From: an uncultured Flavobacteriaceae bacterium
Lineage (GTDB): Bacteria > Bacteroidota > Bacteroidia > Flavobacteriales > Flavobacteriaceae
DNA length: 60,935 bases
Reading direction: 5' to 3'
Assembly (NCBI GenBank): GCA_913062575.1
Contig: CAJXVT010000009.1
Coordinates: 1 to 60,935, forward strand
A program made the translations under genes and the position numbers. Shown here one piece after another: positions 29,017-37,297 of this stretch. The notes below the pieces were generated by a model. That model was not told the DNA's origin. It made no database searches and worked only from the letters and a program-made list of their open reading frames with translations. Positions within the stretch are counted from its first letter, which is position 1. Each line of letters begins with the position of its first letter.

Positions 29017-29048
29017 TTTGAATTTTCATTCTTTTTATAGTAAGTTCG
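29017..29048 (+). promoter_or_regulatory. Probable promoter of the cvpA-like gene
   Basis: TTTG (29017-29020), a 20-base spacer and TAAGTTCG (29041-29048) match the Bacteroidetes consensus with one mismatch in the -7 box. It lies 24 bases upstream of the start codon. Confidence 0.4.
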
Positions 29049-29072
29049 CATAGATAAACACAAAACAACCAC

Positions 29073-29606
29073 ATGAATATATTTGACATTGTAATTACCG
29101 TATTTCTTTTATTTGGATTTGTAAGAGGACTCATGAAAGGATTATTTATAGAAGTAGCTTCTTTGGTTGCTTTAATAGGTGGCGTTTGGGGAGCTATACA
29201 TTTCTCTTATTTTGTTGGAGATTTTTTAGAAGAAAGTGTTTCTTGGAGTGAGAAACAAATCTCATTGGCAGCCTTTGCAATTACCTTTATACTTATAATT
29301 ATTGTGGTAATTATGGTTGGAAAATTCTTAACTAAGTTAGCAGATTTAGCTGCTTTAGGGTTGGTGAATAAAGCCTTAGGAGGTGTTTTTGGATTGTTAA
29401 AAATAGGCTTGATATTGAGTATTGTTTTTATCTTTTTTCACAGAATGAATTCGACCATCACTTTTGTAGATGAAGAAACCTTAGAAGAATCTGTGTTGTA
29501 TGAAACTGTTAAAAGCTTTGCACCTACAATATTTCCATCCATCATTAAAGAAGATGGTGAAACCAATGATGATGTGATTGATACAATTATAGATGAAGTA
29601 AATTAA
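29073..29606 (+). CDS. CvpA-family membrane protein
   Basis: CvpA proteins are small inner-membrane proteins, linked in E. coli to colicin V export and envelope homeostasis. This 177-residue protein begins MNIFDIVITVFLLFGFVRG and has four hydrophobic segments (about residues 4-18, 25-45, 65-88 and 105-122). The GxxxG-like GLMKGLFIE segment after the first is typical of the family. The acidic C-terminus (EDGETNDDVIDTIIDEV) is cytoplasmic or periplasmic; topology is not certain. It is a single gene with a strong terminator. Confidence 0.88.
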   Translation: MNIFDIVITVFLLFGFVRGLMKGLFIEVASLVALIGGVWGAIHFSYFVGDFLEESVSWSEKQISLAAFAITFILIIIVVIMVGKFLTKLADLAALGLVNKALGGVFGLLKIGLILSIVFIFFHRMNSTITFVDEETLEESVLYETVKSFAPTIFPSIIKEDGETNDDVIDTIIDEVN

Positions 29607-29636
29607 AAAACCCGATGCAATTGCATCGGGTTTTTT
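29605..29636. terminator. Terminator of the cvpA-like gene
   Basis: This is a perfect 32-base palindrome: AAAAAACCCGATGCAA followed directly by its complement. A- and T-runs on both sides make it usable in both directions. Confidence 0.93.
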
Positions 29637-29854
29637 GTTATGATTTCTTTTTCAAAATACTTAAAAATAAAAGCGATTAAAATTAGGGGGAATTTTTTTA
29701 ACCGCTTTGTATCAACAAATACTTATTGAGGGGGATAACAAATTTACAGTAGAAAAGCATACTGTACAATACCCATTTATGGGGTTTTTTCTCTCACCAT
29801 TTATAGGGGGAAGATACTCACCATAAATGGTGAGAACTATATATTTTGCACAAA
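29637..29854. other. Intergenic block between two terminators: G-runs and hairpin element
   Basis: These 218 bases hold no ORF of note. They contain three GGGGG runs (29686-29690, 29730-29734, 29806-29810), the word AATACCCATTTATGG (29768-29782) and the hairpin element at 29793-29834. Terminators lie on both sides, so the block could be a free-standing small RNA gene or a regulatory/insertion site. No promoter was recognised with confidence. Confidence 0.5.
29793..29834. repeat. Hairpin element, copy A (CTCACCATTTAT ... ATAAATGGTGAG)
   Basis: The 12-base arms at 29793-29804 and 29823-29834 enclose an 18-base loop starting AGGGG and ending ACTCACC. The loop end with the right arm also forms CTCACCAT-AA-ATGGTGAG. 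The same arrangement, reverse-complemented, occurs at 46294-46342. Confidence 0.75.
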
Positions 29855-29883
29855 AAAAAGGCTTACAAATTGTAAGCCTTTTT
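29855..29883 (-). terminator. Terminator of the carbonic anhydrase gene
   Basis: AAAAAGGCTTAC and GTAAGCCTTTTT pair around AAATT. The structure lies just beyond the carbonic anhydrase stop and gives a T-run on the minus strand. Confidence 0.88.
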
Positions 29884-29900
29884 AGTTTTATGAGTTGTTC

Positions 29901-30536
29901 TTAATACAGCGAAACAGTACCGTTAGACAAGTGATACACACCACCAACAATTTTAATTTCACCAGTGTCTTCCATTTCTTTTAAAACCGAGCTTTTCTCT
30001 CTAATTCTATCAATAGTTAACAAAACATTATTCTTAATAGTTTGATTTACAAATTCTGTGTTTGAAGAAGTATGGTCTCCAGAAACCTGACTTTCAGAAA
30101 GTGCAACTGCAGGCTGAATATTAGCTAGCATTGCTGTAATATTTCCAAGTTCTACATGGTCGCAAGCTGCTTTTACTGCTCCACAACTTTCATGTCCTAA
30201 AACAAACACTAATTTACTGCCTGCTACTTTACAAGAATATTCCATGCTTCCTAGAATATCAATATTTTCAAAGTTTCCTGCAACTCTAGCCACAAAAACA
30301 TCTCCAATAGTTTGATCAAAAATCAACTCTACAGGAACACGAGAATCAATACAAGAAAGTACAACTGCTTTTGGAAACTGTCCACTTTCAGTTTGAGAAA
30401 CTAATGCTTTTGTATCTACGGTGTTGGTATTGTTTTCTACAAATCGGGCATTACCATCTAGTAAATCTTGTAATACACTATCAGCAGTAAATGCGTCTTG
30501 ACTTTCTTTATTTATGGCGTTATTTATATGTGTCAT
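29901..30536 (-). CDS. Beta-class carbonic anhydrase
   Basis: This enzyme interconverts CO2 and bicarbonate with a zinc ion. The ligands are visible as C62 and D64 in SCIDSR, and H115 and C118 in GHESCGA. This is the classic beta-class CxDxR...HxxC pattern. The length is 211 residues with no signal peptide, so it is cytoplasmic. The gene follows the SulP transporter by ten bases on the same strand, which strongly suggests that bicarbonate is the transported ion or product. Confidence 0.96.
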   Translation of the reverse strand: MTHINNAINKESQDAFTADSVLQDLLDGNARFVENNTNTVDTKALVSQTESGQFPKAVVLSCIDSRVPVELIFDQTIGDVFVARVAGNFENIDILGSMEYSCKVAGSKLVFVLGHESCGAVKAACDHVELGNITAMLANIQPAVALSESQVSGDHTSSNTEFVNQTIKNNVLLTIDRIREKSSVLKEMEDTGEIKIVGGVYHLSNGTVSLY

Positions 30537-30546
30537 TTTTTCTTTT

Positions 30547-32412
30547 TTAATTGTTATCTATTACGTTTTCTTTAATCCATTGTGTACATTCATCAAATGT
30601 TTTGAAGATGTGTTCTTTTGGAATTAAATCTGGAATGATGTCAATTCTTTCCATCATATATTTTGGTTGCTCTAATAAACCAACAAACAAGATTTCAATA
30701 TTGTTGCTCCCTAGCTCTTGTAAAACATCTTCCATAGCATATAGTCCAGATTGATCCATATAAGGCATGCGTCCTAATCTAATAATAACTGTAGACGCCG
30801 TTAAGGGTATTTGAGCTGCCAAACTGTGAAAATCGCTGGTAGATCCAAAAAACAATGGCCCTTTTATGTGTTTGATAAATACTTTCTCCTTTAAATCTTC
30901 AGGGAAGTTTTTTTCATCAGACCAATTTTTTTCTTTCTTTAATGATTTCACATCAGAGCGTTCAGCTGCAACATCTCCTATCTTTTTCATAAACATTAAA
31001 GAAGCAATTATCAATCCAATTCCTACTGCAAATACTAGGTTCCAAAAAGTAGATAATAATAACACTACGATCATTATTACAACTTCTGAGCTTAATTTTA
31101 AAGGCCCAACTTTCATATCTCTAGGTAAACTAGGAATTGCTTTTAATCCTTTGTAATCCATAACCCCAATACCAACAGTAATTAAAATTCCGGCTAAAAC
31201 TGCAGCTGGAATCTGAGATGCAATTGGTCCTAATCCTAATAAAATAACTAACAGCATTAAACCAGCAACCATACCAGATAATCTTGTTTTACCTCCAGAT
31301 TTTATATTTACAACGGTTCTAATTGTTGCTCCAGCACCAGGGATTCCTCCAAAAATAGCAGCAATACTATTACCAATTCCTTGACCAATTAATTCCTTAT
31401 TAGGTTTGTGTTTTGTTTTTGTCATATTATCTGCCACAACTGATGTTAATAACGAGTCAATTGCACCTAATAAAGCTAATGTTAATGCTGTAAAGAAATA
31501 TGGTGTTAAACTAGCAAATTCAAATTCTGTTAAAATTGATAAATTAGGAATTGGAAACCCTCCAGGAATGGTTTCAATAGCTCTATAATCTAGCCCAAAT
31601 CCAACAGCAATTCCAGACATTATTACTAATGCAACTAATGTACTAGGTACTTTAGTAGTTATCCGTTTAAAACCATATATAATAATAATGGTTCCTAAGG
31701 CTAAAATCAACTCTAACCAATTTATGTTTTTTAATGCGTTAGGCAATACTTTTAATGCTCCTAATACACCAGAAGCTTCTTTTGATGCAAGGGTTTGAGA
31801 TTCTTTTAAGATGTCTGCATCATTAATTTGCTCAGCACGTACAATGGTCTCTTTAAAATTTTCTAGGACCAAAATCCCTTCTCCTGCTTCTTTCTTTAAA
31901 ATATTTTCTAAGATAACTTCTTGAGCCTGTGGTTTAAATTGATTTACAAAATCAACATCTTCTTTTGGGTAATATCCTAAAGATGGTAAAACCTGAGTAA
32001 TTAAAATAATTACACCAATTGCAGTCATAAAACCCGAAACTACTGGGTAAGGAATATATCGTATGTACTTTCCTACCCCCAAAGCTCCTAAGCCAACTTG
32101 CATTAAGCCGGCTAATAAGAATACTGTTAGAATGGCTGGTAATGCTTTGGCAACATCACCATCATTGGTTGCTATTATACCTGCAATAACAATCATACTT
32201 ACTGCTGTCATTGGAGCAGTTGGTCCAGAAATTTGAGTGCTTGTTCCTCCCAAAAGAGCGGCAAAAAAACTCAAGAAGATTGCTCCATATAATCCAGCGC
32301 TAGGGCCTAAACCAGAGCTAACACCAAAGGCTAGTGCTAAAGGTAATGCTACAATTCCGGCAGTAATACCACCAAATAAGTCTCCTTTTAAATTGCTAAA
32401 AATATTTTTCAT
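30547..32412 (-). CDS. SulP-family anion (probably bicarbonate) transporter with STAS domain
   Basis: This 621-residue inner-membrane transporter of the SulP/SLC26 family has about a dozen hydrophobic segments over residues 10-470. The family segment near the N-terminus reads GIVALPLALAFGVSSGLGP, followed by GPTAPMT. A C-terminal STAS domain spans about residues 500-615 (STSDFHSLAAQ, MPYMDQSGLYAMEDV). It also contains a hydrophilic loop near 175-215 that is longer than in many SulP proteins. The family moves sulfate, bicarbonate or dicarboxylates; pairing with carbonic anhydrase favours bicarbonate. Confidence 0.94.
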   Translation of the reverse strand: MKNIFSNLKGDLFGGITAGIVALPLALAFGVSSGLGPSAGLYGAIFLSFFAALLGGTSTQISGPTAPMTAVSMIVIAGIIATNDGDVAKALPAILTVFLLAGLMQVGLGALGVGKYIRYIPYPVVSGFMTAIGVIILITQVLPSLGYYPKEDVDFVNQFKPQAQEVILENILKKEAGEGILVLENFKETIVRAEQINDADILKESQTLASKEASGVLGALKVLPNALKNINWLELILALGTIIIIYGFKRITTKVPSTLVALVIMSGIAVGFGLDYRAIETIPGGFPIPNLSILTEFEFASLTPYFFTALTLALLGAIDSLLTSVVADNMTKTKHKPNKELIGQGIGNSIAAIFGGIPGAGATIRTVVNIKSGGKTRLSGMVAGLMLLVILLGLGPIASQIPAAVLAGILITVGIGVMDYKGLKAIPSLPRDMKVGPLKLSSEVVIMIVVLLLSTFWNLVFAVGIGLIIASLMFMKKIGDVAAERSDVKSLKKEKNWSDEKNFPEDLKEKVFIKHIKGPLFFGSTSDFHSLAAQIPLTASTVIIRLGRMPYMDQSGLYAMEDVLQELGSNNIEILFVGLLEQPKYMMERIDIIPDLIPKEHIFKTFDECTQWIKENVIDNN

Positions 32413-32478
32413 ATGTATATATGTTTCCTTAACCTATGTAAAAATAGGAATTTTAAATTATTAAAATAATTGAGTTTA

Positions 32479-32493
32479 AAGTACAGTGTACTT
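32479..32493. promoter_or_regulatory. Palindrome upstream of the SulP gene
   Basis: AAGTACA-G-TGTACTT is a perfect 7+7 inverted repeat about 67 bases upstream of the SulP start codon. It could be an operator. A second small hairpin, CCTAT/ATAGG, lies at 32433-32448. Confidence 0.4.
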
Positions 32494-32507
32494 AAAATAG
32501 ACGAGAA

Positions 32508-32819
32508 TTATATAACAAACTCTGGCGGTGGAGTGGAGTACTCTAAATATGTAGATGCATAGATCTTTTGTAAATAGTTGCTATTTGCCTTATTAGATGA
32601 TAAAATTTCTGACTTATTATTTATTAGATATTCAACAATCTTTTTTTGTTCGTCAACTTCTTTTTTTTCACTTTCAGAGTCTTCAAAATCTCCGATAGAC
32701 GTTTTTTCTAAAGAGACCTCTAGTGATCCATAATTATCAGACACATAAACACTTGCTTTTATTGATAAAATTAATAAAAGAGCAATTTTTAAAACAATAT
32801 TTTTACGGAATGTATTCAA
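32508..32819 (-). CDS. Small exported protein of unknown function at the end of the Bat operon
   Basis: This is a 103-residue protein with a hydrophobic N-terminal segment (NIVLKIALLLILSIKASVYV), probably a signal peptide or anchor. A short acidic/lysine region follows (DFEDSESEKKEVDEQKK), and the conserved-looking tail ends YSTPPPEFVI. The start is a TTG that directly abuts the batE stop (TAGTTG), and no ATG is available, so it is probably coupled to batE. I recognise no family. Confidence 0.6.
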   Translation of the reverse strand: MNTFRKNIVLKIALLLILSIKASVYVSDNYGSLEVSLEKTSIGDFEDSESEKKEVDEQKKIVEYLINNKSEILSSNKANSNYLQKIYASTYLEYSTPPPEFVI

Positions 32820-33578
32820 CTATAATTCTTTTAAGGCATTTGCTGAAATCCAGCCAATTTTACCGTCGGCTAATTTAATCTTTTTCCAGTTATCTAATGC
32901 ATCTAAAATGTTAACTTTTGTACCTTCGTGAAGTACAAATACTTCATTTGAATTTAAGGTAGGAGCGTTGTTTACAGAAACTTTTGATGAGAAAATAATT
33001 GCTGTTTTAGTTTTGATTGCTTTTTGATATTGATTGTAAGAAATGAAAACAGATATCGCTAATAAAAAGAAAGATAAAATACTTGTTAAAAAGTAAATTC
33101 TCTTTCTATTTGAAATCGATGAAACGTAAAAAAGCAAGAATAAAATTGAAGCTAAAAATGATAAAAATACAGCTAAGCTAGACCATTGATTGTAAGATAG
33201 CTTCTGAATATAATTTGCCTCTAATCGTTGTAAAAACGTTTTTGGCAATTCTTCAATATTATCAATTGTCATTCTCCTTGCGAATTCTAAATTGTTTGAA
33301 GCATCTGTGTTTAATGGATCTAATTTTAGTGCTTTTTCGTAATAATAAATTGTGTTAGCTACACTATTTAATTTGTAATACGAATTGGCAATATTGTAAT
33401 ACAAAGTTGAAGAAACAGAATCTTTAGCTTCTATTTCTTGGTACAATTTTATGGCTTCATTATACTTACCATCTTTATACGATTTATTTGCTTTTTCAAA
33501 CAAATTAGCAGTACTGGTTTGAGCCACAACAGCAGTTATAGACAACAGCATACATAAAAAGAAAAGTGTTTTTTTCAT
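32820..33578 (-). CDS. batE: BatE-like TPR and SH3 protein
   Basis: This is a component of the Bacteroides aerotolerance (Bat) operon. The 252-residue protein has a signal peptide (MKKTLFFLCMLLSITAVVAQ), two or three TPR units over residues 22-110 (YKDGKYNEAIKLYQEIE, YYYEKALKLDPLNTDASNNL), membrane segments around 135-185, and an SH3-like domain at the C-terminus (VLHEGTKVNILDALDNWKKI). The layout suggests a membrane-anchored scaffold. It lies three bases after batD. The molecular role of Bat proteins is not established. Confidence 0.88.
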   Translation of the reverse strand: MKKTLFFLCMLLSITAVVAQTSTANLFEKANKSYKDGKYNEAIKLYQEIEAKDSVSSTLYYNIANSYYKLNSVANTIYYYEKALKLDPLNTDASNNLEFARRMTIDNIEELPKTFLQRLEANYIQKLSYNQWSSLAVFLSFLASILFLLFYVSSISNRKRIYFLTSILSFFLLAISVFISYNQYQKAIKTKTAIIFSSKVSVNNAPTLNSNEVFVLHEGTKVNILDALDNWKKIKLADGKIGWISANALKEL

Positions 33579-33581
33579 AAT

Positions 33582-35339
33582 TTATAATTGTTTGTCTATT
33601 TCTGTGATTACTTGTATTGCTTTCTCATATTCTGCTTGCATCATTACATCTGTAATTGGTGTATATCTTGCAAAATCACAGTCATTTAATACATCAATAA
33701 ATGTTGTTATTGTTGTTTCGTTTACATTTCTAGACTGCAATATATTCGTGATTTTATCTCTACTTATATCAGAAGTTTCAATTTGTAATTTTGCTTTTAA
33801 ATAGTTGTGTAGTGCTTTTTCTAAAGCAATATAAAACGCTTCTTTATTTCCTAATTGCTTTTTAGCTTCTGATAGAAATTTTTTAGCCAAACGATCTGCT
33901 TTACGCTGTTTAACACCAATTAGATCACTATTTCTTTCTGCTGTTTTATTGTAGATGACTATTCCAATTGGAATAGCAATTAAAGGTAACAGTAGCAAAA
34001 TATAAAACAGATTTGATTTAAAGAAGTCCTTTTCTAAAACTGGTTTAAAAGTAGATTTTGTTTGAATATATCTAAAGTTACTTCCTGTTATTGTAATATC
34101 CTTTTTAAGAGTATTGTTGGTGGTAGGCGCAATTTCTTTTCCTTCTAATACATTTACAAAGAGATCTTCTGTTGTAATAGTCTTATAGACTTTCTTCTTT
34201 GGATTAAAATATGAAAAAGAAACTTTAGGAATCTTATATTTCCCTTTAAACTCTGGGACAACTGTATACAAATCGTAAATAGTACCACGAATTCCACTAA
34301 GTGTAGTTTGTATCAACTCTTTATGCTCTGGAGTATAAATTTCTAATTCTTTTGGAGTTTCTATTTTAGGGATTTCAAATAATTTCAAATTCCCTTTTCC
34401 AGAAACAGCTACTTTTATCTGAGAAGATTCATTTGCTTTTAAATCATTCTTACTAGCTGTTACTGTAAAAAGAAAACTTCCTACAGCTCCAGTAAAATTT
34501 TCTGGTTTGCCTTTTAAAGGCAGTTCTTTTACGTTTATGTTTCTTTTAGGAGAAGAAAATATTTTTGTAACATTTCTTGTAATTGGATTTCCAAAGAAAT
34601 CCCCTCTTCCTGTTGGAACGCCAATCAAAATATTCATTTTCATTGGCTCAATAATTAGTTTACCAGATTTTGTTGGAATTAATAAAGCCTTTTTAAGTAC
34701 TACATACCTGTAGTTTTCTCCATTGTATTTCCCGTTTTTTATTTGCAAATTATGAATCTTAATATCTTGATTCCAAAAGCCATTATACTGTGGAGTTTCT
34801 GTTACAGAAAAATCTTTTACACTAATATTTTGGCTCACATATAATTTATACTCTACATAAATTCCTTCCCCAACATAAGGTTTGCTTTTAGAAATTTCTG
34901 CAACCAAATGCACATTTTGTTGGGCGATATATTCTGGGTCGTTTGGATTTGGTGGTTTTTTAATAGCTTTTAAAACAGTTATTTTAACAGCATTTGAAGT
35001 TAATGCTTTACCTCTGTGCTCTAGTGTTGCTCCAGAAATGGTATAAGAACCTATTGCTTTTGGTTTTACAAAATATGTATACGATTGAGAAAAACTCACT
35101 TTACCGTTTATCCAAGATTGACTTATAGATTGATTTGGACCAGAAAGAACTTTGAAGTTTTTAAAACTAGGAGGTGTAAAATTATCTGCACCTTGTTTGT
35201 TGATAGAAAAAACAATTCTGAAATGTTCGTTTACACCCAATTTAGTTTTGCTTACAGAGGTTTTAAACACTGCTTGAGCAAAAATTCCTTGAGTAATTAA
35301 ACTCAATAGTAAGAATATGTAAACCGTTTTATTTTTCAT
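33582..35339 (-). CDS. batD: BatD protein
   Basis: BatD is a large periplasmic protein of the aerotolerance operon. It is 585 residues long with a signal peptide (MKNKTVYIFLLLSLITQGIFAQ) and a series of beta-sandwich domains from residue 23 to about 440, including the typical opening FKTSVSKTKLGVNEHFRI-type segment. One transmembrane helix follows near residues 440-462 (FYILLLLPLIAIPIGIVIY), then a cytoplasmic helical tail (KFLSEAKKQL, ALEKALHNYLKAKL). It sits between batC and batE. Confidence 0.9.
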   Translation of the reverse strand: MKNKTVYIFLLLSLITQGIFAQAVFKTSVSKTKLGVNEHFRIVFSINKQGADNFTPPSFKNFKVLSGPNQSISQSWINGKVSFSQSYTYFVKPKAIGSYTISGATLEHRGKALTSNAVKITVLKAIKKPPNPNDPEYIAQQNVHLVAEISKSKPYVGEGIYVEYKLYVSQNISVKDFSVTETPQYNGFWNQDIKIHNLQIKNGKYNGENYRYVVLKKALLIPTKSGKLIIEPMKMNILIGVPTGRGDFFGNPITRNVTKIFSSPKRNINVKELPLKGKPENFTGAVGSFLFTVTASKNDLKANESSQIKVAVSGKGNLKLFEIPKIETPKELEIYTPEHKELIQTTLSGIRGTIYDLYTVVPEFKGKYKIPKVSFSYFNPKKKVYKTITTEDLFVNVLEGKEIAPTTNNTLKKDITITGSNFRYIQTKSTFKPVLEKDFFKSNLFYILLLLPLIAIPIGIVIYNKTAERNSDLIGVKQRKADRLAKKFLSEAKKQLGNKEAFYIALEKALHNYLKAKLQIETSDISRDKITNILQSRNVNETTITTFIDVLNDCDFARYTPITDVMMQAEYEKAIQVITEIDKQL

Positions 35340-35392
35340 TTTTAAGTTGTCAAAAATACTACCTTTTTTTATAATATTTTGAATAGTAATTT

Positions 35393-36235
35393 CTACCAGT
35401 CTTTTTCTTGTTTAACCTTAGTGCCTTTTGCTTTTTTAAGATTCATTTTCTTTTGGGTTTTCTTTTCCTCATTATTTAAACTCTCTAAGAGTTGCTTAAT
35501 CTGCTGAGGCGTCATATTTCCCTTTTTAGGCTTCGGTTTTTGCTTCTGATCTTTTTTATCGTTCGGGTTTTTAGGCTTCTTATCTTGGTCCTTATCTCCG
35601 TCTTTTTTATCTTTCTTTTTGTCGTCCTTTTTCTTATCTTCTTTCTTTTCGTCTCCCTTGTCGTCTTTCTTCTCTTTATCTCCTTTTTTGTCCTTATTTT
35701 CCTTTTTATCTTTGTTGTCTTTCTTTTTGTCGTCTTTTTTATCCTTCTTTTTATCTTTATTTTCTTTGTCTTGCTGCTTTTTTAGTAGCTTTTTTGCAAC
35801 TGCTAAGTTGTAGCGAGTTTCATCGTCATTAGGATTGTTTCTCAACGAGTTTTTATATGCATCTACAGCTAGCTGATATTGTTTTTGTTCCATAGCAGCA
35901 TTTCCAATATTATGAAATGCTTCTGCTTTGGTAAATTTATCTTTTGATCCTTTTGCCGTTACTTCGTATTGAGGCACTGCTTCTTTAAAATTCTTTTCTT
36001 GGTATAAAGCATTTCCCAAATTGTAACTCGCTTTTTTGTAGCTAGAATTTTTTTCTAATGCTTTTTGATAAGAAACACTTGCATCAGTATATTTTTCCTT
36101 TTGATACAATTCATTGCCTTCTCTAACTAAGCTTCTTGCTTCTCTTTGTAAAGCAATAGAATCTTTAACTTCTTGAGCACTTAATGCTGATGTAAAGAAC
36201 ATCAGTAGTGCTAAAAATGAATATGTTGCTTTCAT
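35393..36235 (-). CDS. batC: BatC-like TPR protein with a long Lys/Asp-rich tract
   Basis: This TPR protein of the aerotolerance operon has 280 residues from the ATG at 36235, which gives a good signal peptide (MKATYSFLALLMFFTSALSA); a longer reading starting at 36268 would overlap batB. TPR units cover about residues 33-145 (ELYQKEKYTDASVSYQKALE, NIGNAAMEQKQYQLAVDAYK). From about 150 to 240 the protein is almost only Lys, Asp and Glu, then ends with a short conserved motif MTPQQIKQLLESLNNEEKK. The charged tract is unusually long and probably varies between strains. Confidence 0.88.
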   Translation of the reverse strand: MKATYSFLALLMFFTSALSAQEVKDSIALQREARSLVREGNELYQKEKYTDASVSYQKALEKNSSYKKASYNLGNALYQEKNFKEAVPQYEVTAKGSKDKFTKAEAFHNIGNAAMEQKQYQLAVDAYKNSLRNNPNDDETRYNLAVAKKLLKKQQDKENKDKKKDKKDDKKKDNKDKKENKDKKGDKEKKDDKGDEKKEDKKKDDKKKDKKDGDKDQDKKPKNPNDKKDQKQKPKPKKGNMTPQQIKQLLESLNNEEKKTQKKMNLKKAKGTKVKQEKDW

Positions 36236-36245
36236 AATTTTGTGT

Positions 36246-37277
36246 TTATTGTTCATCAAACAAATCAATCTTTTTTATCCATTTTGTTTTCTTGTCTAAA
36301 AAGAAAATATCTATCAATAAAAAGAAAATTCCTATTCCAATAAACCATTGAAATTGGTCTTTATAATCTGAAAATTGTTTTGTCTCAAACTCGTTTTTCT
36401 GAGCGTTTGCGATTAATTTCTCTATAAAATCAACAGGTATGTTGGTTTTGTTTCCATCTATATATCTTCCACCAGCGGCATTTGCCACAGTTTCAAGAAT
36501 TTTCGGATTTCTTTTAGTAATTACTGTTTCTCCCTTGTGCTTTTTATATCCAATTAAAGAACTACCTGCCTTTAATGGTATTGGTCCACCTTTCTCTGTT
36601 CCAACACCTATGGTGTACACTTTTACACCTTCTTTAGCCATATTCAGAGCAACTTGCTTTGTCTCTTCCTGATGATCTTCTCCGTCAGAAATAATAATCA
36701 AAAAGCGATTTGTTTGCTCGTCATTATTATAATAGGTTTTAGCCAAATTCAACGCTTCATTAATTGCCGTTCCTTGACTAGAAACTAAATCTGGACTTGC
36801 ATTTTGTAAAAACATTTTTGCTGCTGCATGATCTGTTGTTATTGGTAAAAGAGGATACGAATTTCCCGCATAAATAATAATTCCAACTCTATCGCTCCCT
36901 AATTTATCTATGATTTTAGAAATAATTTGTTTCGCTTTTTCTAACCTGTTTGGAGCAATATCTTCTGCCAACATACTTTTAGAAACGTCTAATGCAAAAA
37001 CAACGTCTACACCTTCTCTTTTTATCGTTTTTAGTTTGGTTCCCATTTTTGGGTTTACCAAAGAAAGAACCAAAAAACTTATTCCTATAATTAGAAAAGA
37101 AAGCTTTAAAACTGATTTAAAGGTAGAAGCATTTGGAGCTAATTTTTCTAACAGAGCGGTATCAATGAACTTTTTTTGAGTTCTTTTTTTCCACCAAAAG
37201 GCCAACAGAAATAATACAATTATTACAGGAATAATTGCGAAATAATAAAAATATATTGGTTCTTCTATTTGATACAT
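36246..37277 (-). CDS. batB: BatB, von Willebrand factor A domain membrane protein
   Basis: BatB has two N-terminal transmembrane helices (about residues 9-28 and 55-77), a VWA domain and a C-terminal helix near residue 318. The metal-ion-dependent adhesion site is complete in its first part: DVSKSMLAEDIAPNRLEKA near residue 95, with T and D ligands in QGTAIN and ISDGEDH. The length is 343 residues. It is a close paralogue of the BatA protein encoded just upstream, from which it is separated by 20 bases. Confidence 0.93.
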   Translation of the reverse strand: MYQIEEPIYFYYFAIIPVIIVLFLLAFWWKKRTQKKFIDTALLEKLAPNASTFKSVLKLSFLIIGISFLVLSLVNPKMGTKLKTIKREGVDVVFALDVSKSMLAEDIAPNRLEKAKQIISKIIDKLGSDRVGIIIYAGNSYPLLPITTDHAAAKMFLQNASPDLVSSQGTAINEALNLAKTYYNNDEQTNRFLIIISDGEDHQEETKQVALNMAKEGVKVYTIGVGTEKGGPIPLKAGSSLIGYKKHKGETVITKRNPKILETVANAAGGRYIDGNKTNIPVDFIEKLIANAQKNEFETKQFSDYKDQFQWFIGIGIFFLLIDIFFLDKKTKWIKKIDLFDEQ

Positions 37278-37297
37278 TTTGATCTGTGTAATTGTTT

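Noticed and set aside
35492..35813. Long hydrophobic ORFs on the plus strand opposite batC
   Set aside because: They are the antisense reading of the Lys/Asp-rich tract (AAA/GAT codons read as TTT/ATC), with extreme low complexity and no other support.
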